Program-made: the position numbers and the translations under genes
Assembly (NCBI GenBank): GCA_023429135.1
Contig: JAEYWD010000051.1
Coordinates: 1-25,431, forward strand
Reading direction: 5' to 3'
From: Bacteroidota bacterium
GTDB lineage: Bacteria; Bacteroidota; Bacteroidia; Bacteroidales; JAAUTT01
Length of the DNA: 25,431 nucleotides
In this document: piece after piece, positions 6,958-14,635 of the stretch
How positions within the stretch are numbered: position 1 is the first letter of the stretch
Layout: every line of letters starts with the position of its first letter
Notes under the pieces: generated by a model
What the model was told of the DNA's origin: nothing
The model's input: only the letters and a program-made list of their open reading frames with translations
Databases searched by the model: none

Positions 6958-7895
6958 TCGGTATTGACTTCTACAATTTCTTCTTCTTTCACAGCATTCT
7001 TATAAAAATACCAGATTAACACGCCGGTTAATACTGCTGAAACAAGAACAAATGGCCAGACATCAGATGAGGCACCGTAATCCAGTGTTTCTTCTTTAAT
7101 CTTATTGGTATTCGACAGGTAATAGAGTAACACAGCGGTGGTATTATTTACAAAATGCGCCAGAATTGGCACCCAGATACTTTTAGTCCACACCAGTAAG
7201 TACCCGAACAATGCTCCCAGAATTAAAATCGGTAAAAATGTAAAAACTTTTGAGTGTACAAGGCTGAAGAGAATAGCAGTAATCCAGATACCCCAATGAT
7301 AATTCCTGGTCATACCGCTGAAGATACGCTGCAACACGCCTCTGAAGAACAACTCCTCACCTATTGCAGGAATAATTCCAATCATTAATATGTTGATTAA
7401 AAGCCCCGGAATATTGGTATCGCTCAGAAAACTTTCCATTATTCTTTCATTCTGCTCATCCTTCTGAGTCAACGTCTGCTCGATTCCCTTCATAAAATCT
7501 GGAAAAGCAAGTTGCTGATTTAAAGCTCCAAGCATATTTATAAAGGGGAAAACCACAAATACCAGGAAAAATGCACCTATCAGGAATCGCGAATCAGGTT
7601 TTCTTTCCATGGAAAGGTATTGAGAAGAATTGGGAGAGAAAAGATAGGCAAGCAATAAGGCAGAGAAAAGAAATCCCATCAGCGATAGAATGATCTGCAA
7701 AACTTTTAGAATAGCAATGTTACGGGCATCGAGGCTGGAGAACATAGCTTCGAAATCAATTGAATCCAGCCCGTACAAGGGTTTTATCACACCAACGGCA
7801 ACAAACGAAGCAAATACATTCATCATAAGAACCACTGATATGGTAATTATCAGTTGGGTAAAGTATCCGCTATTTTGAAACATGCCTCTGATCAT
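6945..7895 (-). CDS. CPBP (CAAX/Abi-type) intramembrane glutamic protease
   Basis: This is a membrane-embedded protease family related to Rce1. I place the start at the ATG on 7893-7895 (MIRGMFQN, 316 residues); the open frame extends to a TTG at 7919, but that codon lies inside an exact -7 promoter box. The protein has about seven to eight hydrophobic segments. It carries the three CPBP motifs: GEELFFRG (Glu180/Glu181), FSLVHSK (His214) and AHFVNN (His247, Asn251). The 3' end overlaps the convergent hypothetical gene by 13 bp with no terminator between them. Bacteroidota CPBP proteins process unknown substrates, some linked to peptide or pheromone maturation; nothing nearby indicates the substrate here. 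Confidence 0.9.
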   Translation of the reverse strand: MIRGMFQNSGYFTQLIITISVVLMMNVFASFVAVGVIKPLYGLDSIDFEAMFSSLDARNIAILKVLQIILSLMGFLFSALLLAYLFSPNSSQYLSMERKPDSRFLIGAFFLVFVVFPFINMLGALNQQLAFPDFMKGIEQTLTQKDEQNERIMESFLSDTNIPGLLINILMIGIIPAIGEELFFRGVLQRIFSGMTRNYHWGIWITAILFSLVHSKVFTFLPILILGALFGYLLVWTKSIWVPILAHFVNNTTAVLLYYLSNTNKIKEETLDYGASSDVWPFVLVSAVLTGVLIWYFYKNAVKEEEIVEVNTDQDS

Positions 7896-7916
7896 AAAGA
7901 AAAGCTTTAAATTTGT

Positions 7917-7924
7917 CAAAAGTA
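7917..7924 (-). promoter_or_regulatory. Putative -7 box of the CPBP protease gene
   Basis: Minus-strand TACTTTTG matches TANNTTTG exactly, 21 bases before the ATG at 7895. No clear -33 TTTG is seen in the tandem-repeat sequence upstream. It also argues against the TTG at 7919 as the start codon. Confidence 0.48.
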
Positions 7925-7931
7925 ATAATTT

Positions 7932-7959
7932 AGTTGGAAGTAGTAAGTTGGAAGTAGTA
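7932..7959. repeat. 14-bp tandem repeat, two copies
   Basis: AGTTGGAAGTAGTA occurs twice without a gap (7932-7945 and 7946-7959), followed by AG. It lies between the divergent CPBP protease and dusB genes. Such short tandem units are frequent in Bacteroidota intergenic DNA and may vary in copy number between strains. Confidence 0.85.
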
Positions 7960-7976
7960 AGACAAAACAGTTAAGG

Positions 7977-8990
7977 ATGAGGATTGAGAATATTGAGTTG
8001 AGGGAAAAGCCTTTGTTTCTGGCGCCGATGGAAGATGTGACAGATCCGTCGTTTCGATATATATGTAAGCAATATGGTGCCGATATGATGTATACCGAAT
8101 TTATATCGAGCGATGGTTTGATACGCGATGCAAAAAAGAGCCTGCAGAAACTTGAAATATATGATTACGAGCGGCCGATTGGAATTCAAATATACGGACA
8201 TCTGATTGAACCAATGGTTGAAGCAGCCCAGATTGCTGAATCGGCCATCCCCGACCTCATCGATATAAACTTTGGATGTCCGGTCAAGAAAATTGCCAAC
8301 CGTGGTGCAGGCTCGGGCATGATGAATAACGTTCCACTGATGGTTGAAATGACAAAAGCCATTGTAGATGCTGTAAAACTTCCGGTAACCGTAAAAACCC
8401 GGCTGGGCTGGGACGAAAACTCGAAAAACATTGTAGAGATAGCTGAACGCCTGCAGGATGTAGGAATAAAAGCGCTCACAATTCATGGTCGCACACGCGC
8501 ACAGCTTTACACAGGCAAAGCTGACTGGGCCTTAATTGGTGAAGTGAAAAACAATCCCCGGATGAAAATCCCCATCATTGGCAATGGCGATATCACAAGT
8601 CCCGAAATTGCAAAAGAAATGTTCGATCGCTACGGAGTTGACGCCATAATGATCGGAAGAGCAACTTACGGACGACCATGGATATTTAAGGAGGTAAGAC
8701 ATTTTCTGGATACAGGCGAAAAAATGCCTCCATTGACTATTCGACAAAAAGTTGATCTGGCAAAGGATCATCTTAAGAAATCGTTTGAAATAAAAGGTTC
8801 TCCGGTGGGAATATTCGAAATGCGCCGTCATCTTTCAAATTATTTCAAAGGATTGCCAAATTTTAAGGAAACAAGAATGAAGCTTGTAACCCTGATGGAG
8901 GTTGATGAACTTAACGAAACGCTGGAACAGATTGCTATCCGGTATGCCGACTATGAACCTCCGGTATCGGTAGAGGAAACGATGAACTAA
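7977..8990 (+). CDS. dusB: tRNA-dihydrouridine synthase B
   Basis: This FMN enzyme reduces uridine to dihydrouridine in the D-loop of tRNA. The 337-residue protein shows the Dus TIM barrel. FMN-binding APMEDVTD is at 16-23. The catalytic cysteine is in NFGCPVKK (Cys101). The phosphate and base contacts are in IHGRTRAQLYTGKADW, then IGNGDI and IGRATYGRPWIF. The C-terminal helical tRNA-recognition domain follows. The sequence reads as the DusB subfamily, the usual single Dus of Bacteroidota. The ATG is closely preceded by TTAAGG. A small hypothetical gene begins 19 bp after the stop and is probably in the same transcript. Confidence 0.95.
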   Translation: MRIENIELREKPLFLAPMEDVTDPSFRYICKQYGADMMYTEFISSDGLIRDAKKSLQKLEIYDYERPIGIQIYGHLIEPMVEAAQIAESAIPDLIDINFGCPVKKIANRGAGSGMMNNVPLMVEMTKAIVDAVKLPVTVKTRLGWDENSKNIVEIAERLQDVGIKALTIHGRTRAQLYTGKADWALIGEVKNNPRMKIPIIGNGDITSPEIAKEMFDRYGVDAIMIGRATYGRPWIFKEVRHFLDTGEKMPPLTIRQKVDLAKDHLKKSFEIKGSPVGIFEMRRHLSNYFKGLPNFKETRMKLVTLMEVDELNETLEQIAIRYADYEPPVSVEETMN

Positions 8991-9009
8991 ACCTTAAAAA
9001 CAAACAGAT

Positions 9010-9552
9010 ATGACTAACAACCTTTCAGTAGGAACCCGCATCGACCACGACCGCTATGGCGAAGGTGTAATTGGCAGGGTAAATATGGTGAGTTATGACG
9101 TTTATTTTGCCCGTGGCGGAAAAATCGAAATCCTGAAATCGAATAAAGACTTTAAAGTTCTTGAATCGCCCGACAACAACGCTCCACAACTCAACATTGA
9201 TGTGGAATCTATCCAGACATTAATTGTTCAGACACTCGACAAATACGGGATGCTGCAGGAAGTTGTTCCACTGGGAGAAAAGTACATTGGCGGCAAACTT
9301 CTAATCCAGCCTGCTAATTCCACTTTGCAACCCAAGGAAATACCTATCGAGGCTTTCTTTCATAAGATTGTAATGCTCCGCGACAGGCTCCGGGTACTGG
9401 AGCAAAACATTAACAGCCACAAAAACCTGAGCGACGAAGAGAAAATTGACCTTCAACAATATATTACCCGGATCTATGGGAGCTTAACTACTTTCAATAT
9501 TCTTTTTAAAAATAAAGAGCAGTTTTTTGTGGGCACAGGAGGCGATAAATAG
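9010..9552 (+). CDS. Hypothetical protein with Tudor/CarD-like N-terminal module
   Basis: This is a 180-residue cytoplasmic protein lacking a signal peptide. The first 45 residues, with IDHDRYGEGVIGRV and VYFARGGKIEI, resemble the small beta-barrel 'HxxYGxGxV' module found at the C-terminus of UvrD/PcrA helicases and in CarD-type RNA-polymerase binders. The middle part is beta/alpha (VESIQTLIVQTLDKYGMLQE). The rest is helical, ending TRIYGSLTTFNILFKNKEQF. It is probably co-transcribed with dusB. I do not know a function; an RNA polymerase or nucleic-acid contact is a possible reading of the module. The stop codon lies inside a terminator hairpin. Confidence 0.8.
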   Translation: MTNNLSVGTRIDHDRYGEGVIGRVNMVSYDVYFARGGKIEILKSNKDFKVLESPDNNAPQLNIDVESIQTLIVQTLDKYGMLQEVVPLGEKYIGGKLLIQPANSTLQPKEIPIEAFFHKIVMLRDRLRVLEQNINSHKNLSDEEKIDLQQYITRIYGSLTTFNILFKNKEQFFVGTGGDK

Positions 9553-9576
9553 TTACCGCTTATTCGGTAACTATTT
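9547..9576. terminator. Bidirectional terminator overlapping both convergent stop codons
   Basis: A 12-bp perfect stem, AAATAGTTACCG (9547-9558) with CGGTAACTATTT (9565-9576), surrounds the loop CTTATT. Each arm ends in A/T. The stem contains the TAG of the upstream hypothetical gene. The loop contains the stop of the beta-galactosidase gene (9560-9562), whose last codons form the other arm. Confidence 0.8.
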
Positions 9577-12004
9577 TCATTCCTTTTCCTAAGAGTTTTC
9601 CACCGGAAACGCTCAGGCTAATTTCTCCGGGAGCTTCACCGGCTTCAACAACTGCCACAATCTTACCATTGAAAGCACGCATATAATTTGAAGCAAAAGA
9701 AGTTTGATCAGAGGCATCGCCGTTACAAACAGCTTTCAGTTTGCCAGCGCCTTCAACATGGAAAAACAGCAGGTTATTTGCGCGTGGACAAAGGCTTCCA
9801 TCCTTATCGAGAATCTCAACTGTAACAAAAGATAAGTCCTTACCACCGGATTTAATTTTGCTCCTGTCGGCGGTTAACTTCACCGCATAGGGCTCCCCGG
9901 CAGTTTTGATGATTTGTTCAGCCACAGCTTTATTTTGATCATCGTAAGCTACAACTTTGATTTCGCCGGGCTGATAAACCACATCGTTCCACATGAGGCG
10001 GTAACGGGTATATTTATTGCTTTTGTCTTTCTGACGAACTCCGGCGCTCACACCATTTACAAAGAGCTCGGCCTTGGGATAATTCGTGTAACAATACACA
10101 GGCACATTTTGTCCAATGCGATCGGACCAGTTCCAATGCGGCAGAACATGCAAAACGGGTTCATTACTCCACTTACTTTGATACAGATAAAACCTGTCTT
10201 TTTTTAAGCCGGCAAGATCCACAATGCCAAAATAAGAACTACGGGCAGGTGTTCCTTCATTGTAAGGAGTAGGTTCGCCAAGATAATCGAAACCTGTCCA
10301 CACAAACTCCCCTAATATAAAGTCACAGTCGTCCTGTGCTTCGAATTCGGTATCGGGAGTCTGGGCCCAGGGGGGAAATTCATAATCGTAGCTAGTCACC
10401 TGGTAATCCTGGTACCAGGGACTGCGGTTTTCCTTTGCAGGAAATTTGTATTCGCCCCGTGAACTCACGGTAGAAGCTGTTTCGCTGCCATATAAAATAT
10501 AGCTGGGATATTCAGTATGTTTTGCCTTGTAGTCGGCAGGTTTATAATTGAAACCAACAAGATCGACAGCATCGCTCAGGCCATTTTTGATAGCATTCAT
10601 ATGCTGGTTAAATCCTGCAGTAGTTGGTCGTGTTGGATCGAGTCGTTTGCAAATGGCAGATAAAAACTGAGCAGTTTCCTTACCGTTCTTGGCTGATTGT
10701 TCCCTGATCTCGTTTCCGATACTCCACATAATTACCGATGGATGATTGCGGTCGCGACGAACCATGGTGCTTATATCAGTCTCGGCCCACTGATCAAAAA
10801 ACTGTCCGTATCCGTTTTTATTCTTGCCGTTTTTCCATTCATCAAAAGCTTCAACCATAACAACCAAGCCTAAACTATCGCAAATCTGAAGCAACTCGGG
10901 CGATGGAGGATTATGAGAAGTGCGGACCGCATTGCAACCCATTTCTTTCAGAATCTGCATCTGACGTTCGGTGGCACGATAGTTAACAGCGGCGCCAATC
11001 GGGCCTAAATCGTGGTGCATACAAACTCCCTGCAACTTTACGTGCTTTTCGTTCAGGAAAAAGCCTTTATCCTTATCAAAGCGCAGACTTCGAAAACCAA
11101 AAACGGTTGTGTACTCGTCCTTTAAATCATTTCCGACAAATAAACGTGAAACAGCCTTGTATCGTGCAGGGTTCTCAATGCTCCATAATTGGGATGCTTT
11201 TACTTTCAGGGTCTGATCGAATAAAAGTTTTTCATTGCTTTTCATTGCAGATGTAACACTTGCAACTTTCACACCTGCCGCATTGTAAATATCGGTTACC
11301 AGTTTGACGGACTGAGGGGCGCCGACCGATCCATCGATTTCGGTTTTGATATTCACATTGCTGCTTTTGGCATTCACAACAGGTGTTGTCACGAAGGTTC
11401 CCCACTGGGCTATCCGCAGATCTGAAGTTTTAACAAGTCGTACATTCCTGTATATTCCGGCACCTGGGTACCATCGTGAAGATTCTTCCGGATTTTCGAT
11501 TCGTACGGCCAGGATATTGTCCTGACCAAACTTCAAAAATTTTGATATTTCGAAGGAGAATGAAGAATAACCATAAGGCCGTTCGCCAACAAATTCACCA
11601 TTGATAAAAACCTTTGCGCGACTCATGGCACCATCGAATTCGATAAAAATTCTTTTCCCCTGATCGTTTGCGGTGATGGGCAATACTTTCCGGTACCAGC
11701 CAATTCCAAAGCAAGGTAATGCCCCGGTCCTGCCAGTTCTTAACCGGGCAACCTTCTCCCCGTCTTCCACAACCTGAACCGTTTGTTTATCGATATTCAT
11801 ATCAAAATTGCCAGTTATCGCCCAATCGTGCGGAACATTGACTTTTGTCCAGTCGCCGTCGCTTATTTGAGGAGATTCACCATGCGGAACATCTTTTTGA
11901 ATAAAAGACCAGTTTTTATCCAGAAGGACGATTTCGCGAACTGGAGACTGCGCTTTCAGAAAAAATGGGAAAGCAGCAACGCATAAAAGAAGAATTCTTT
12001 TCAT
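9560..12004 (-). CDS. Secreted GH2 beta-galactosidase
   Basis: This 814-residue glycosidase begins with the signal peptide MKRILLLCVAAFPFFLKAQS. The family order is clear. A sugar-binding jelly roll comes first (about 25-190, with GWYRKVL and RWYPGAGIYRNV). The immunoglobulin-like domain runs from about 195 to 305. The catalytic TIM barrel runs from about 310 to 600, with NAVRTSHNPPS, acid/base Glu432 in WSIGNEI, and nucleophile Glu508 in YGSETAST. A DUF4982-like beta domain and a final Ig-like domain follow. Bacteroidota enzymes of this layout act on beta-galactosides in plant or algal glycans; the exact linkage is not readable. Unusually, no SusC/SusD or other glycan genes are nearby. It follows nadB by 46 bp on the same strand. 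Confidence 0.92.
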   Translation of the reverse strand: MKRILLLCVAAFPFFLKAQSPVREIVLLDKNWSFIQKDVPHGESPQISDGDWTKVNVPHDWAITGNFDMNIDKQTVQVVEDGEKVARLRTGRTGALPCFGIGWYRKVLPITANDQGKRIFIEFDGAMSRAKVFINGEFVGERPYGYSSFSFEISKFLKFGQDNILAVRIENPEESSRWYPGAGIYRNVRLVKTSDLRIAQWGTFVTTPVVNAKSSNVNIKTEIDGSVGAPQSVKLVTDIYNAAGVKVASVTSAMKSNEKLLFDQTLKVKASQLWSIENPARYKAVSRLFVGNDLKDEYTTVFGFRSLRFDKDKGFFLNEKHVKLQGVCMHHDLGPIGAAVNYRATERQMQILKEMGCNAVRTSHNPPSPELLQICDSLGLVVMVEAFDEWKNGKNKNGYGQFFDQWAETDISTMVRRDRNHPSVIMWSIGNEIREQSAKNGKETAQFLSAICKRLDPTRPTTAGFNQHMNAIKNGLSDAVDLVGFNYKPADYKAKHTEYPSYILYGSETASTVSSRGEYKFPAKENRSPWYQDYQVTSYDYEFPPWAQTPDTEFEAQDDCDFILGEFVWTGFDYLGEPTPYNEGTPARSSYFGIVDLAGLKKDRFYLYQSKWSNEPVLHVLPHWNWSDRIGQNVPVYCYTNYPKAELFVNGVSAGVRQKDKSNKYTRYRLMWNDVVYQPGEIKVVAYDDQNKAVAEQIIKTAGEPYAVKLTADRSKIKSGGKDLSFVTVEILDKDGSLCPRANNLLFFHVEGAGKLKAVCNGDASDQTSFASNYMRAFNGKIVAVVEAGEAPGEISLSVSGGKLLGKGMKIVTE

Positions 12005-12050
12005 GTTGAATAATTGTTAGTAGATCGGGAACAGTATCCCGTTATATTTC

Positions 12051-13634
12051 TCAGTTTGTGATAATTCGTTTTGTATGCGGATAATCCAAAGTATAATGCA
12101 AACCAACACTCTCTTTGCGGGCCTGTGCACCTTTTATTACCAGATACCCCGTGTTGATCATATTCCGAAGTTCCAACAACTTAATCGAAAGTGTCGACTT
12201 CACATATAAATCCTCTGTTTCTTCGTATATAATCTCCAAACGATCCAGAGCTCTTTTTAACCTGAGGTTAGAGCGCACAATACCAACATAGTTAGTCATT
12301 ATCTGCTGTAATTCTTTATAATTCTGCGTTATGAGAACCATTTCCTCCGGATGTGAAGTTCCTTCATCGTTCCAATGAGGAATATTTGTGGGAATGTTAT
12401 AATCCTTGATATTTTTCATGGCGTGAGTCGAAGCAACTTCAGCATAAACAATGGCTTCGAGCAACGAATTGGATGCAAGACGATTTGCTCCGTGCAGACC
12501 GGTACAGGAACATTCGCCAATAGCATAGAGCCGGTTAATGGTGCTTTCGCCATGCATGTTCACCCTTATTCCACCACATTGGAAGTGAGCTGCAGGAACA
12601 ACCGGAATCATGTTTTTGGTAATATCAATGCCAATGCTTTTACATTTTTCATAAATGTTAGGAAAATGATCGAGCAAACCTTTAGGATCCAGATGTGTGG
12701 CATCCAGATAAACATGATCGTCGCCACGGACCTTCATTTCATTGTCGATAGCGCGGGCAACAATATCGCGCGGGGCCAATGAGCCACGAGGATCGTATTT
12801 GGTCATAAGCTCGTTGCCATCGAGTGTACGGAGAATTGCTCCAAATCCGCGCATTGCTTCTGTAATAAGAAAAGACGGTCTTTCCGCGGGTAAAAATAAA
12901 GATGTAGGATGGAATTGAATAAACTCCATATTATCAATAATTCCTTTAGCGCGATAAACCATGGCAACGCCATCTCCTGTGGCAATAATAGGATTGGTGG
13001 TGGTGGTATAAAGATTACCTGCTCCGCCGGTCGACATTACGGTAACTTTTGCAAGAACAGAGAGAGTCCTTCTGGTTTCGGGATGAAAAATATAAGCACC
13101 ATAACACTCAATATCGTTATGATACCTTTTTACAAGATGTCCTAAATGATGCTGCGTAATAATTTCAACTGCAAAATGATTTTCCAGAACCTGAATATTT
13201 GGATGGTTTTTCACCTTTTGAGTTAAAGCTCTTTGGATTTCGTATCCCGAAATATCTTTATGGTGAAGAATCCTGTGTTCACTATGCCCTCCTTCTTTAG
13301 CCAAATCGAAAGTCCCGTCCGATTTTTTATCGAATTCCGCACCCCATTCTATCAACTGATTTATCTGGCGCGGAGCTTCTTCAACCACCATGCGGACAAC
13401 ATTAACATCGCACAAGCCATCTCCTGCAATCAAAGTATCCGCCACATGTTTTTCAAAATTGTCGGGAGCGTAAGTTACTGAGGCTATGCCACCTTGCGCG
13501 TAACGGGTATTTGTTTCTTCCAGACTTGTCTTCGAAACTACTATAACTTTTCCATGTTCGGCTACCTTCAAGGCAAAACTTAGTCCTCCAATACCCGATC
13601 CTATAACCAGATAATCAACTTTTCTCTGCATCAC
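12051..13634 (-). CDS. nadB: L-aspartate oxidase
   Basis: This FAD enzyme oxidises L-aspartate to iminoaspartate, the first step of de novo NAD synthesis. The 527-residue protein has the dinucleotide motif GSGIGGLS at 12-19, RYAQGGIA at 44-51 and GGHSEHRILH at 115-124. Further on are PAAHFQCGGI and CTGLHGANRLASNSLLEA, all diagnostic of NadB in the succinate-dehydrogenase flavoprotein family. The start is MMQRKV; the second Met is equally possible. nadA and nadC are not adjacent in this window. The promoter box TAGGTTTG lies 20 bases upstream. An inverted repeat further up could be an operator. The beta-galactosidase gene follows by 46 bp and may be read through. Confidence 0.96.
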   Translation of the reverse strand: MMQRKVDYLVIGSGIGGLSFALKVAEHGKVIVVSKTSLEETNTRYAQGGIASVTYAPDNFEKHVADTLIAGDGLCDVNVVRMVVEEAPRQINQLIEWGAEFDKKSDGTFDLAKEGGHSEHRILHHKDISGYEIQRALTQKVKNHPNIQVLENHFAVEIITQHHLGHLVKRYHNDIECYGAYIFHPETRRTLSVLAKVTVMSTGGAGNLYTTTTNPIIATGDGVAMVYRAKGIIDNMEFIQFHPTSLFLPAERPSFLITEAMRGFGAILRTLDGNELMTKYDPRGSLAPRDIVARAIDNEMKVRGDDHVYLDATHLDPKGLLDHFPNIYEKCKSIGIDITKNMIPVVPAAHFQCGGIRVNMHGESTINRLYAIGECSCTGLHGANRLASNSLLEAIVYAEVASTHAMKNIKDYNIPTNIPHWNDEGTSHPEEMVLITQNYKELQQIMTNYVGIVRSNLRLKRALDRLEIIYEETEDLYVKSTLSIKLLELRNMINTGYLVIKGAQARKESVGLHYTLDYPHTKRIITN

Positions 13635-13653
13635 TTAAAAACCATTTTGATAT

Positions 13654-13685
13654 CAAACCTACATGAAATTTAGGATAATCACAAC
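13654..13685 (-). promoter_or_regulatory. Putative nadB promoter
   Basis: Minus-strand TAGGTTTG (13654-13661) matches the -7 consensus exactly. GTTG (13682-13685), one mismatch from TTTG, lies 20 bp further upstream. The start codon at 13634 would follow the transcription start by only about 10-15 bases. Confidence 0.55.
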
Positions 13686-13700
13686 CCCATTTTTCAGTAA

Positions 13701-13741
13701 TTATCATTTGCTAGTGATAACCAAATTGTTAACCAAAGTTA
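13701..13741. promoter_or_regulatory. Inverted and direct repeats upstream of nadB (possible operator)
   Basis: TTATCA (13701-13706) and TGATAA (13715-13720) form an inverted repeat with an 8-bp spacer, about 16 bp upstream of the nadB -33 box. It is followed by two TAACCAAA units (13718-13725 and 13730-13737) 12 bp apart. The 273-bp divergent region also holds a perfect TTGATTAATCAA palindrome at 13861-13872, close to the next gene. The symmetry suggests protein binding sites; no regulator can be named. Confidence 0.3.
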
Positions 13742-13907
13742 AAAGTGTACATTAATGAACACCTATGTTCTTTTTTGAAACAGTTATAAAAACAAACAAA
13801 CAAGCCAACACTCTACTTAAAATTCTGATTAATAGTTATTTATAAATAATGGCACGCACCTTGATTAATCAAAGGCATAATAGTACAATTATCATCAACA
13901 TATAAAA

Positions 13908-14492
13908 ATGAAGACCATGAAAACGTTAAAATCACTTTTTGTTATATCGGCCATTTTATTAATGTCGGGTTACACCTTTGCAGGCCCAGGTGACTCAAAA
14001 AATGTTAACAGCTCGGTAAGAGAAAAAATTGCAAGCGCTATTCAATCGGCCGACATACAGGGACAGGGACAGGTTACCTTAAAATTCGGTGTAACCGAAA
14101 AGAATGACCTTCAGCTCTTCAATGTAGAAAGTTCGGACAAGGGTTTGAGCAAAGAAGTTAAGGATGCTCTGGCAGGATCAAAAATTAAATTTCCACAGGG
14201 AAGTACGGGCGTTTACAAAATCAATCTTCGTGTAAACGATTTGGAAGAAAGTGCCAATTACAATGCAATCCGTGAACAGGTGATGGATGTAGTTAACAAC
14301 ATTCAAGGCAGAAAATCAGAAAGCGTCAACGTAAAAATCAGGGTTGTTAATCCTTATTATGTGAAAGTTTTAAAAGCCGAATCGGCTGATCCGAAATTAG
14401 CTGCAAAGGTGAAACAATCACTGGAAAAAGAAAGATTGTACGTTCCTAAAAAGCTCAATGGCGATTACACAGTAAAAGTAACCTTCAAATAA
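13908..14492 (+). CDS. Exported protein of two tandem TonB-C-like repeats
   Basis: This is a 194-residue exported protein with signal peptide MKTMKTLKSLFVISAILLMSG... ending TFA, before GPGDS. The mature part is two copies of one roughly 73-residue unit, 37-109 and 121-193. They align without gaps at 15 identical positions by eye, with paired landmarks RE, V-K-V, ES-D, L-VK-L, P and G-Y. Each unit has the helix, strand, 'V-ss-D--L---VK--L', strand pattern of the TonB C-terminal fold (a domain that pairs envelope proteins). There is no transmembrane anchor of a true TonB. A periplasmic adaptor or scaffold role is inference. A strong terminator follows it. Confidence 0.8.
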   Translation: MKTMKTLKSLFVISAILLMSGYTFAGPGDSKNVNSSVREKIASAIQSADIQGQGQVTLKFGVTEKNDLQLFNVESSDKGLSKEVKDALAGSKIKFPQGSTGVYKINLRVNDLEESANYNAIREQVMDVVNNIQGRKSESVNVKIRVVNPYYVKVLKAESADPKLAAKVKQSLEKERLYVPKKLNGDYTVKVTFK

Positions 14493-14516
14493 ATAATAAT
14501 TCAAATTCAAATGTTG

Positions 14517-14549
14517 GCCTGCCGGAATTCCCGGCAGGCTTCTTTCTTT
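14517..14549 (+). terminator. Rho-independent terminator
   Basis: A GC-rich 9-bp perfect stem, GCCTGCCGG (14517-14525) with CCGGCAGGC (14531-14539) and loop AATTC, is followed directly by TTCTTTCTTT. It ends the TonB-C-like gene transcript before the glyS promoter. Confidence 0.9.
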
Positions 14550-14572
14550 AAAAAAATTTCAGTTTTGTTTCT

Positions 14573-14604
14573 TTTGCAAAACAGATGTGTTTCATATACA
14601 TTTG
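14573..14604 (+). promoter_or_regulatory. glyS promoter, consensus Bacteroidota type
   Basis: TTTG (14573-14576) and TACATTTG (14597-14604) match both boxes of the Bacteroidota primary-sigma consensus (TTTG, about 19 bp, TANNTTTG) exactly, with 20 bp between them. The glyS ATG lies 31 bases after the -7 box. This is the best promoter in the window. Confidence 0.78.
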
Positions 14605-14635
14605 CAAGCTATTAATTTAAAGAAACAAAATAAGG

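Noticed and set aside
7896..7919. TTG start for the CPBP protease
   Set aside because: It falls inside an exact -7 promoter box, and the ATG at 7895 gives a normal membrane N-terminus.
7932..7959. CRISPR-like or regulatory repeat array
   Set aside because: Only two adjacent 14-bp units without spacers; a simple tandem repeat.
12375..12782. Long open frame antisense to nadB (and others antisense to the M24, glyS and phosphodiesterase genes)
   Set aside because: They lie wholly within well-identified genes on the other strand and show no domain or start context.
14493..14635. T-box or other riboswitch in the glyS leader
   Set aside because: The leader after the promoter is only about 25 bases and has no structure; the hairpin there terminates the upstream gene.
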